A stretch of DNA of 64,000 nt from Haliclona indistincta (Eukaryota; Porifera; Demospongiae; Haplosclerida; Chalinidae). The translations under genes were made by a program, and so were the position numbers. The notes below the pieces were generated by a model. The model had not been told where the DNA came from and did not search any database. It was given only the letters and a program-made list of their open reading frames with translations. Location of the stretch: assembly GCA_964017065.1 (NCBI GenBank), contig OZ024792.1, forward strand, positions 2,351,754 to 2,415,753, read 5' to 3'. Shown in pieces: positions 44,384-53,901 of this stretch (position 1 is its first letter; each line of letters starts with the position of its first letter).

Positions 44384-47302
44384 TCATAGTACATTAATAG
44401 CCTCATAGTGTGTCTCATTGGTTGATGGTATCTGATGAGCTGTGCCATATGCTGCATTATCCCTCATCTCCACATCATCACCATCCCTACAAGCATAGAG
44501 TGAACACAGTATACACTGAGTGTGTACAACACTTACTTGGTCAGTAATTCAGGCTGGTCATATACTGCATGGTCTCTATCACAGCTTGATGGAGGAGTCC
44601 TTTATAGTTAAAATTGTCAGCAAAGTGAACAATCATGTGTAATCTTAATTACTTTTTGAGATCAAATGAGTGTCTCCTTCTCATTAATATACAACCAATC
44701 ACTAACACAAGGTTACCAATCAGTGATACAATCAGTAATACTGATACTACACCCAGTCCAGCAGAGTAACCCAGACTAGATGTAGTCAGTAGAGATGGAC
44801 ATGATGTTATGCAAGGTGACGGTATGTCAGTGATGATGAGTACTGTTGATAATGGTACAAGGTTAGTGGTTAGCACTAGGCTTGGATCTGAAAGAAAAAT
44901 AGGTATAAAATTAATACTCACTCAAATTATAACGCTTTTCTATATCCTATAACAATGCAACTATTATATACATTACTCACTATCCTGCAGTGTCTCCACA
45001 GTGAGAGCTGTACTGTATGGTCCAGTCCCTCCAGCATTGACTGCTGCCACTTGCACAGAGTAGCTGGTGAATGGAGTCAGTCCAGTCAACATGTGAGTTA
45101 GGTCTGTAGTGTCCACAATGGAGGTGCCATTGCTGTAGCGCAGTCTGTATCCAGTGATGGGTCCTCTCTGGTTTGGGCAGGGTACTGTCCCCCACTGCAC
45201 AGTCAATGACCTGCTCTCTACTGATGAGCTGGTGAGTCCATCAGGAGCACCAGTAGGAGCTGGAGAGGAGTTGTAAGCCATTAAATCTACTAATATCTTA
45301 CCTGGTGTTAATGTGTTGGTAAATAATGTGAGTGTATTACTCATTCCAATACCATCATACACAGCCACCACACTGATAGTACAAGCACTGCCAGGAGCAA
45401 AGGAAGAAAATGTATGAGTAGTAGCACTTGTGATATTAACTGATCCTTGAGTTGTTGATAATATGTCACACAATAGTCGACAAGTGTATGAGACAGTGTA
45501 GTGGCTGGGTGAGTATGGTGGTTGCATCCATGATACCATGATAGAGGTGGAACCAGGGGTTAACATTACACTATTTGGTAGCTGAGGGATATCTACATCA
45601 CAAAATAGTTGCTGTGTTACCACACATTCAATATCTCACCAATCACTACTGAAGCTGTGTTACTGTGAGCACTGGGCAGCACAGGTGCTCCCTCTGCTCC
45701 ATATCCCACTACAAAGAATGAATGATTCCCTAATGTCAGTCCAGTCAGTGTCAGCTCAGTGTTGCTGGTGTTCCCTCCACTGAGTGTGCTGCCACCATCT
45801 ACCTGGTAGAACACTTCATAACCAGCTGGTACTGCTGATGAGGGAGCAGACCAGGAGACCAGAATACTGTTGAAACCAGTCCTGTTCACAGTGACAGCAG
45901 TGGGAGTACCTGCAACTGATGAGAGGGAAGAAGGAGTGATTCACTCACTTATACTCACTCACCAGTTACTGTGACAGTAGAGGATCCTGTGCCCCTTGGA
46001 ACAAAGTCATATATTCCATTAGCAATATTATTACGTGCCTCAACAGTCACAGTACAGTTGTATGTTGCTCCTACTTTTGGCTGAGAGTCTAGATTCACTG
46101 TGACATGACTCATGTCTGGATGTGTACTATTGATATATCGTGACCTGATCACCTCACGAGTTACTCGTGGATCAGGATCTCCTACATTGATCAACTGTAC
46201 ACTATCACGAGAACATGTGACTCTTGATGGTGGTCCAAATGAGACAGTGAATGAAAATGAGATTGTAATGTTAGTATCAGCATCTCTTGATGAGAGTATG
46301 GAGAGTGTCATGGTGGAGTCTACTGTGGGACCAGCTACACAATGAAATGAAATAGTCAAACATGTGCGAAATTTACATGAACAAAAATGATCCGGGCACA
46401 GCTAAGCCGGAGATTGTGGCGAAAAAGCTCTGCATGCAAGATTGACTGATGCTGCTCTTCGAGGCTGATTTGCATTCTTCTTCTATTCTCCAAGCATGAA
46501 GCCAAAAATTGGCATAATGTTATAGGGAATATCCGGTATTCATGAAAAACTCTGCGCATGCATATACATTTGAAACTAGGTGCTCTCTTCCGCGCCGAAG
46601 AACAAGGTTATGAAACTTAGGAAACAAAAAGAATTTCTAGGGAAAAAATAAACCACTGCTCTTCGTTTGGAAGAAGTAGTCATGCGTACTAAACTTACTA
46701 TATCCACTAAACACTGTGTCAAGATACATTACCCAGTAGTAGGTATTGATATTCAGGTTAGTGATAGCAATCAGGTTGGTGATAGTAGTGTTGCACTTCA
46801 AGAATCCCTGGAAATTGGTCATGTCGTCATCTACTATCACTCCAATTTGGTTAGTACATTTCAGTTGTTGGAATGGTATGTTGTTAGTGTTACTGGGTTC
46901 ACTAGTGGGGACTACAGTGAAGTCATCAGGTCCATTTTCAGTAGAGTAGAACATGTCTCCAATGTTGCTGCCCATACCACCATTGCTTGCAATATTAACC
47001 TGACACCACAGACCATGCTCAAATACTTGAGTCGCACTGAACAGTGACCATGGTGAGACACCCCGTCCACCAACCTGTGGTCTAAACACTGAAACAACAG
47101 AAAGAGTTTGAACATGCGTAGTCTACTATAGTATACATTGTATAGTACCTCCAATAGGGGCTCGTACATTAGGGAATACACCAGTCTTGCTCTGTCCATT
47201 GATCAAGCCGCTCGTACCAGACGGCGTATTGCAGCCTGTCTGGGCCGTTACGGTGTACGTACATGTACACACGAGCAGGAAAGCGCTCAGCTTCATGATC
47301 AT
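44384..47302 (-). CDS. R2: type-I membrane receptor, conserved N-domain-Ig-like-three FN3-TM
   Basis: Exons 47302-47149, 47088-46699, 46334-45963, 45915-45640, 45592-45302, 45259-44981, 44887-44653, 44599-44537 and 44486-44384 encode 720 aa. Signal peptide from MKLSAFLLVCTCTYTVTAQ. Exon 2 is the shared N-domain (HGLWCQV, GMGSNIGDMFY, FLKCNTTIT); exon 3 Ig-like (VSFGPPSRVTCS, ATYNCTVTVE); exons 4-6 three FN3 domains, the first almost identical to that of R1. TM: VVSVLLIVSLIGNLVLVIGC, then RRRHSFDL. The cytoplasmic tail has Tyr motifs YDQPELL, YGTAH and HYEAINVL; the last resembles a YxxI SH2 or endocytic motif. The arrangement suggests a cell-surface recognition or adhesion receptor; ligand unknown. 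It is tail-to-tail with the hydantoinase gene. Confidence 0.88.
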
Positions 47303-47908
47303 TAGCTATCCGTTCTGTGGAGAATGAAAAACAACCTGTTGCCGTAGCGATGTCAGGGAAAATTTTATTTTCACTAGAAATAATCTAAAACTACGTACGT
47401 GTGAAAGATCTAGTTCAAAGCTTTTAAAATGATATACGATGATGCATAGTTGAGTTACTGCAACATAGAATAAATCGCGCGAACAATGGCCTAGGAATCT
47501 TTGTGACGTCGTGACGTGACGTCACGGCACGTCTCATGCATGCAACATACACGCTGTTTGATCGTTCACCGGGCAAGTTAACATGCTAAAGCTGAATTTT
47601 GTTACTGTTTCTTTGTAAAATCATGCGTTCTAGAATTAATATCTCCATGTGCAATATCGTTGTGAAAAATCGCAATACTTTTTAAAATGTACGGTCGCTT
47701 CTCTAGCAGCCACTATACTATAGCGCTGATTTTGTAATTGCCAGGAAAAGTAAACACGTTATACATAAATTCTAGCAAAGTTTCTTTGTGGAATCTATTG
47801 TAATTAAAGGTAAACCTTGTATATATTTTCTCTATCGGCTTGTTTAGTTTGCATGCATCGAACGTCCGACAAATAAGCTGTTATTTCTTCTGTTGAGGGT
47901 CACAACGA
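47303..47908. other. R2 upstream region
   Basis: No gene. Contains overlapping GACGTCGTGACGTGACGTCACGG (only its CRE-like TGACGTCA core is relied on here), about 200 bp upstream of the R2 start. Confidence 0.4.
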
Positions 47909-48110
47909 CTCTCCCTTTCTCCCAGGTTATCCCATCACCACAGAGGACATGCGCTATGGTCTGAGGGTATCAGTGATAGCTATGCCGGCTCATCCTACCC
48001 TCACTACTCCACAGGCTCTAGCAGGCTGTAGTAGGCCCCTCAGGGTTTGGGTTCACAGACACCACTTACCATCCTCCAATAGAACTAACTCTCTGATTAG
48101 CAATAATAAT
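47909..48110 (+). pseudogene. Stray copy of the last hydantoinase exon
   Basis: Near-identical to 43296-43490, beginning in the pyrimidine tract and acceptor CTCCCAG, coding GYPITTEDMRYGLRV. A 4-bp insertion (CTAGCAGGCTGT against CTAGCTGT) shifts the frame. No upstream exons are present. Confidence 0.92.
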
Positions 48111-48210
48111 TCTGGGTTTGTCTTTGCTATAATAGAAACTGTTAGTGATTATAAAGTGAAATAACAGCATCACACAGTATTTCAGGCTGGTTGGCGCTAT
48201 ACTGCATGGT

Positions 48211-48241
48211 CATGAGTTCATTACCTGGTAATGAGCTCATG
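48211..48241. repeat. 14-bp-stem hairpin, copy 2
   Basis: CATGAGTTCATTAC / GTAATGAGCTCATG. Relative to copy 1, stem position 5 changes T-A to A-T on both arms; position 7 becomes a T-G pair. Confidence 0.85.
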
Positions 48242-48675
48242 GTCTACATGCAGTATAAAATACATGAAGCGTACTTTTGAGATCAAAATTTGTGGTTAAT
48301 ATACAGAGCAGAAAGTTTCCTGTAAGCGACACATACTACACCCAGTCCATGAGGAGAAATAAAATCTAAGTACAGTACAGTAGTTCATAACTAGTTATAA
48401 CTTGTTGTGCATGATATTGACTGACAGGAATTTGACTTTGATATATCTATTATGTCAGTATTGTCAGTATTGGTTGATGGGATGGGTTAAGGTTCGACTA
48501 CAATTCGCCATACTACGAGCTACAAACCTGTGCTTGCGTGGATCCAGGACTAAATGGAGATCTATCGGCACCCAGATGACCGATGGCTATGGTCTGCCTG
48601 AACTGTATAATAGTTAGTTCACTCTTTATTACCCGTGCGCAGTATGCGCCAGGGTTATGCGTTTGTGTCCGTCGG

Positions 48676-49585
48676 TATGTATATATATGTTCCGCGCTTT
48701 TTGGCAACTTGCGCAATTTCGAAACTGCGTTGCGCAAATTGGCGGTTGCCAATTTGCCCGGTCAGTTTCGAAACTGCGCATCTCTTGCGCAATTTTGAAA
48801 CTGCACGTACACGATCGCTTAGTGCTGCAAACATTGCTCTATACTTGTTGTGTGTGTGTGCAGCTGCTACTTTGGTGGCTTGTATATATTATAGAACGTG
48901 AGTTGATGTAATTTATACTGTTGTACATCAAAGAACAAGTGCACTGGCTGGTTGAGTGAGTTATGAATTATAATAGCATCCAATAACTTCTTCCTCTCGT
49001 GTGTCAGGATTCTTTATTTAGAGGGCAGTTATAACAGCCTGCAATAATTATAAATAAAACAAATCAGTGTGGATTTATAGCTAGCCGTACCATTTGTACC
49101 TGAGGAAATAGAACATCATGGGCTAGTCTAAAACAATCATCATCACTTTGAATAAGTATGCGCTACTGGATCTCCCTTTAGCACATGGACAATACGAGTT
49201 CCCTTTTCCTTCCATATTGCTTTGCTAGTACTCGGTGTGGCATTTGCTTCAGCGCTGTCACCATCAGCGTCACTAGTAGAACCTGAGAACTTCACTCGAC
49301 AATACTGTTCGAAGTGATCACGGTGTGTATTGATGCTGGCATCTATGACCTTCGCACGCCACGTGTTTAGTAGGTTTGAAGGTGTTTTTGCTGCTTGCAA
49401 CCATAGCTGCAATGACGTAGACGGCTATTTCTAATTCGAGCAGAAATTCTCGTTGCGCAGTTTCGAAATCGCGCACGCGGTTTCGAAACTGGCACGCAAA
49501 TTGGCAACCACCAATTTGCGCAACGCAGTTTCGAAATTGCGCAAGTTGCCAAAAAGCGCGGAACATATATATATATATGTGTGTG
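48676..49585. mobile_element. TIR element with TTTCGAAACTGCG subterminal repeats
   Basis: Arms about 48686-48800 and 49450-49571 are inverted copies (GTTCCGCGCTTTTTGGCAAC / GTTGCCAAAAAGCGCGGAAC), both packed with TTTCGAAACTGCG and GCGCAAATTGG motifs, flanked by TA repeats. The interior holds an 89-codon minus-strand ORF (49412-49143; AAKTPSNLLNTWRAKVIDAS) of unknown origin. Confidence 0.8.
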
Positions 49586-50384
49586 TGTGTGTCAGCAAAA
49601 AAACACGGCTGTTTGCGTCTTACAGCTCGAAAATCTCCACTAAAACACTCTCTGCAGCTTCTTCACTGAATTTATAGTCCTATGAATACGTTTTCTGTGC
49701 TGGCAAGCCTTGTTCGAGCGGCTAATCCATGGCTATCTAAAGCTACGTGTTCTTGTAAGAGCACTTTACGGTATTGTGGGTGTGTCACCCAACCTCCTAT
49801 CCATATTGTCGATGTCCTCACTCAGTCTCACATGTACCGTACGTCAGAGCCATAAAGTAACATGCATGTTGCAGTAATGCAGGAGTAGTCGTGTTTAGCT
49901 CCCAGCTCAGCGCACGGGTATGCGTTCATTAGAACTCTAGTTTATTAATATTATTTTATTATAATTATTTTCAATTTTTTTTCTTTGCTTATTAACTGTA
50001 GCGTAAATTTAGCAATTGTTTTGTATTTACATGTATTGGTATTACATTTAGTAGTAGTGCACATCTTGTTCTTTTTTTTCCTACATCATAGCGTGTTAGT
50101 TGTTTCTTCTCCTATTATAGTAAAGTATTGGTTGTGTACAATAGTACTGCAAGTTATAACTGTAGTTGAACTACTTTTCATACAAGATGCACTAGTGGAC
50201 ATGATATAGAGGAGATAGGATCAGAGAATGACCAAGTGGTGCGTGTGGTAGTTTGTGTTGCTGATTCAGTAAAAGCAATTTGTCAAACCATGGGCATTAA
50301 TGATGAATTGTACGTCATTGACCCTCGAGCCCATGTGACCGTAAGATCAAAGGCGCCGCTCAGTGGTTGTATCTCGTATACCAT
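49586..50384. other. Interval without gene
   Basis: AT-rich; apart from half of the 43786-type MITE at 50118-50178, nothing recognised. Confidence 0.5.
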
Positions 50385-50557
50385 GGGCAATACTAGCCTC
50401 GTCCCCAGGCTGCTAAAAGACAGCCTGGTAACAACGGCTCGCGCATGCGCTAATTTTTCCCAAAATTAATATTTGGGAAACCGTATATTATTGTGTTATA
50501 TCCGTGACAGTCTAACGTCATAATCAGTATACTGTACTGCCGACTCGTTCCACCGTT

Positions 50558-51250
50558 ATGGCTTTTGAATTCTCTAGCTCGGTTACTTACGCGCTGCAGA
50601 AGTTAGGGACGCCAGATCTAGTTCTGAAGCCGGAGCAACGCACAGCTATCAACGCGGTTTACAATGGAAGGGACGTTTTTGTTTGGCTACCGACAGGTTT
50701 TGGCAAGAGAGCCTGTGTTTCCACACCCTTACCGTTCGTTTTTGACTATAAGCTAGCTTTAACTGATGTCAGTGCTGTTTTAGTTATTATACCCTTGATT
50801 GCTTTAATGGTAGACCAAGCCATGTCTAGGGATGCGGCTAATATGCGGGCACTGCTTCCGGCATAATAGGTAAATTTTTTCCGAGCATTATTCGAAGCAT
50901 AATCGGTAAAAAATGTAATATAATTGGTAGGTGTGGTCGTTACACCCACCATATTTGAATGCGCGTTCGAGTTAACAGCAACACAAGAACAAGCAAGCAC
51001 AGCTTGTATTCGAAAATGCTTTGTCATCTTGTCGACAGTAAGCTAGCAGCTGTGAGCTGCCTTAGCCTGCCTATTAATCGTTCAATCGTTTGTTTCAATG
51101 ATCACGTGAGGCTTAAATAAGTAGCATAATTGTGAGCATAATCGGTGAAAATTTTGAGCAGTGCGGCATAGAATAATGGGTAAATTTTTGAGCATAATAG
51201 CCTCATCCCTAGCCATGTCTGAGCAAACAGCTGATTGCGATGACGAGTTA
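50558..51250 (+). pseudogene. RecQ-like helicase N-terminal fragment inside element A
   Basis: The ORF has LKPEQRTAINAVYNGRDVFV followed by WLPTGFGKRACV and LVIIPLIALMVDQ: Q-motif region, Walker A and motif Ia-like blocks of RecQ helicases. Walker A reads GFGKR where GxGKS/T is expected. It stops at the MITE at 50827; the frame resumes after it (AMSEQTADCDDEL at about 51212) but ends soon. No helicase core motifs II-VI. Confidence 0.8.
50827..51211. mobile_element. hAT-type MITE (385 bp) nested in element A
   Basis: Ends TAGGGATGCGGCTAATATGC and GCATAATAGCCTCATCCCTA; exact 8-bp duplication GCCATGTC at 50819-50826 and 51212-51219. The TAGGGATG end and 8-bp TSD fit hAT. Removing it rejoins the RecQ frame. 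Confidence 0.85.
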
Positions 51251-51507
51251 ACGATAGGCCCCGCCCATTACGTGCGTCATGTACGTATTTCTCGCGGAAA
51301 AATTGGCGCATGCGCGAGTCCGTTGTTACCAGGCCTAATTTCCTAAGAAATTGGCCTGGGGACGAGGCTAGGGCAATACAAGTGTTTCCGTCACATACAA
51401 ATGTAGCAACACCGTTCCATGTTTCAGCAACATCGCCTCTATGGAGGCTCTACTACCTTGAGCGCTTCGTTTAGAGCAATATTCTCGAGCTTCCTGGGCT
51501 ACAAAAT

Positions 51508-51608
51508 GGTTAACCCATGGCACCTCGGCAGTACGCGATATAACCTCGGGGGTTAATTTTACCACCCTCAGTTATATCGCGTACCGCCTCTGTAGCCATG
51601 GGTTAACC
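51508..51608. repeat. 101-bp near-palindrome
   Basis: GGTTAACCCATGG at the left and CCATGGGTTAACC at the right; arms of about 40 bp with a few mismatches meet around GGTTAATTTTACC. Probably a minimal MITE. Confidence 0.85.
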
Positions 51609-51750
51609 TATGCTTATTAGCACCTTTAAAAATCACCTGTCTGTCTGCTATTGTGTCTGAAGTGCTTTTTACTTGTTACTATAACTTAATAATATGGGTG
51701 TGGCTAGTTTCATCACCTAATCTGAAAGACAATGCTATTGTTATCTACAG

Positions 51751-52818
51751 GAAGATGTCAGTGACTCTGTGGATCAGCAGGTGAGAGAATAATATGTGAG
51801 CGAAAGAGGGATACGAGATGTTCATTTTGTAGCTCTCGAAAGGAGTCAAAAGATCATTAATAGATCCTCCAGTTAATTATTCTCTACCTGATTTTTGGAC
51901 AAGTGATGAGAGTGATGATGACAATACTAGTGATGCTGCTGCCAGTAGCGAGAACACAACACGTAAGCTCTTTGTATTGGTTTCTTTATTATGGTTACTC
52001 TTTTACTACTATTCAGCATTTGGAAGACGTCCCAAGAAGAATGCATGGCTAGCCTCGTTCCCTGCCCAATTTTCGCAACGCAGAAACGCAACGGCGAAAA
52101 TTGGGCCTGGTACACACTGCATGGGTAGAGATGATGTTATTCATAGTACTCGGCAATGAATATCGTTAACGAACGCTTGCTAGCGATGAAGCAAGCAACA
52201 CTACTACGACACAGCGCTCGCCTTTAGGGATACTGGATTGTTTCCGCTTGCTGTCACAAAGGAATGGGAGAAGTTGGCGGCTAAAACACTTGCTGTTCCA
52301 CGTAGAATATCAGACTAAAATCACAAAATCGTTGCAGGACAGTGTCATGCTTAAGCTTTAGTGTATAACCATGTTGATCAAGGCAGAACAGCACAAATGC
52401 CGAGCTGTACGATAGTTTTATTCTTGGAAGAACACGGAAAGTGCTTCTGGAACGGGCTAGTATGCGGTGCAATGTAGCGACAATGCGCAAAAAGATTACG
52501 AATACCCATAGTCTGAGCATGCGCACTAGTACCCTTGCAGTGTGTACCATGTACATGGCCCAATTTTCGCCGTTTCGTTCCGTTGCGTTTCTGCGTTGCG
52601 AAAATTGGGCAGGGAACGAGGCTAATGCATGGCCAGCCTGGGCAGTAAGCAATTTGCTAAACGGTGTGAATCTTTATGGAGCAGGAAAGTGGTCCAAAAT
52701 AATCACTGCCTTTTCTTTCCTGAAAACTTCAATGCAGTTAAACTAAAAGATAAATGGAGAAACCTTACTAAATACAAACATGTTAAGTGTTGTGATGGAA
52801 AATACAGTTTGAAATGAT
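51751..52818 (+). pseudogene. Telobox (TRF-like) Myb gene 3' part, broken by element B
   Basis: Exons 51751-51780 (EDVSDSVDQQ), 51833-51962 (SLIDPPVNYSLPDFW then acidic SDESDDDNTSD) and an exon starting 52017 (FGRRPKKNAW). At codon W element B is inserted; after it the frame continues WAVSNLLNGVNLYGAGKWSK. A single-base shift at about 52717 then leads into AVKLKDKWRNLTKYKHVK and a stop. The VxLKDKWRN helix is the telobox that reads TTAGGG DNA in TRF1/TRF2-type proteins. Disrupted twice, so a pseudogene or a damaged allele. Upstream exons (TRFH domain) are not visible. Confidence 0.8.
52050..52624. mobile_element. Element B: 575-bp TIR element in telobox exon, 9-bp TSD
   Basis: Ends TAGCCTCGTTCCCTGCCC and GGGCAGGGAACGAGGCTA; exact 9-bp duplication ATGCATGGC at 52041-52049 and 52625-52633. 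Each terminus contains its own small inverted repeat (GCCCAATTTTCGC). No coding capacity. Confidence 0.93.
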
Positions 52819-53035
52819 TTTCCAGCTGCCAAAACTGCCTCGGTACGAGGCATACATGAGTCGTGTTGTCATTCATTCGGGTGAAGATTGAATCTTTGGA
52901 TCTCAATGTGATGCCTTGGGATTCAATTATAACCGGGACTAACCCACATTCTTTCATATTTTGTACTCCAGTCCACTCAAATTTCTGTGTCAGATGGCAG
53001 TTATTTTGATTTCGCCGTTTACAGGGTTTTGCAGG

Positions 53036-53666
53036 TCACTTGTCACCAGGGGGTACGACAAGCTAATTTAATATGACGTGTTGACACGCCCACTACAATG
53101 GAATGTAAGGCTTTGGAATGTATGCAGGATAGTTTAAACAGTTTGCCATCGCGCTATAGTACATGATATCGAGCTCAAATGTGCACTGTTTACACTCCAG
53201 GTCAAGGCAAGTAATATTCCAGAACAATCTACTGAAAATAGCTGAGACAAGTTTTCTGCTGTTACAGTGATTGGACAACATTTGTGCGTATTGCAGCCAG
53301 AGTTTGTGCGCCACAGCCGAAATTTCTTTAAATTATTAACTGAATGATGCTCTAGAATGATAGCAATGCTGTTTTGATCACGTTGGTGCTTTCTTGGGTG
53401 AATAATTTTGCCAACCAATTCTCTATCTTCATCTCTCTGTAATGCAAAAACTAAAAGAGGTACGGGTGGGGTACAGTAGCTTAAACGAAAGGTCTTGGGC
53501 AGTAGAATCTATTTAGCAACATACTTACCGGTCAAATTGTCCTCTAAAGGCGTAGCAGACCATGAAAGACCCAATGTATTCTGGTTTACTAAATCATTGC
53601 CTACGTAAAGCTACGTCAGCATTACGTCAGAATAAATTAGCTTGTCAACCCCCCCCTGACTTGTCA
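53036..53666. mobile_element. TIR element, about 630 bp
   Basis: Left arm ACAAGCTAATTTAATATGACGT and right arm ACGTCAGAATAAATTAGCTT, continuing outward as a C/G run and CTTGTC/GACAAG. No coding capacity recognised. It lies between the telobox pseudogene and the 3' end of R3. Confidence 0.6.
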
Positions 53667-53901
53667 CTATGAAATCGACAAGTCCATGAGGCCATGCCCA
53701 CTAATCTAGCCCACAGAAAGTTGCCGAAAAGAAACACTTGTAGTATTGTGTACACTACTTTTGCTGGGTGAAGCTTGGTAATTCTAATAACAATTCTCTT
53801 CTAATAATATGCAGCTTATAGTTATGTAAAGAAGGGTGAAGTGACTACAATGTACTAAATCACTACATTAAAGCAATATCTGATGCAGAGCTGCGAGTGT
53901 A

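Larger units (their letters stand above)
50394..51370. mobile_element. Element A: 977-bp TIR element with 9-bp TSD
   Basis: Ends TAGCCTCGTCCCCAGGC and GCCTGGGGACGAGGCTA; the inverted arms run about 75 bp and include GCGCATGCGC at 50441-50450 and 51306-51315. Exact 9-bp target duplication GGGCAATAC at 50385-50393 and 51371-51379. It carries a RecQ-helicase fragment, which is interrupted by a hAT-type MITE. The 9-bp duplication suggests the Mutator-like superfamily. Confidence 0.88.

Noticed and set aside
50394..50866. A functional RecQ helicase gene
   Set aside because: Only the N-terminal fragment is present, Walker A is altered and the whole lies within a small TIR element.
53093..53418. 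Minus-strand ORFs of 73 and 94 aa
   Set aside because: They lie inside a TIR element, in two overlapping frames, with no recognisable motif.
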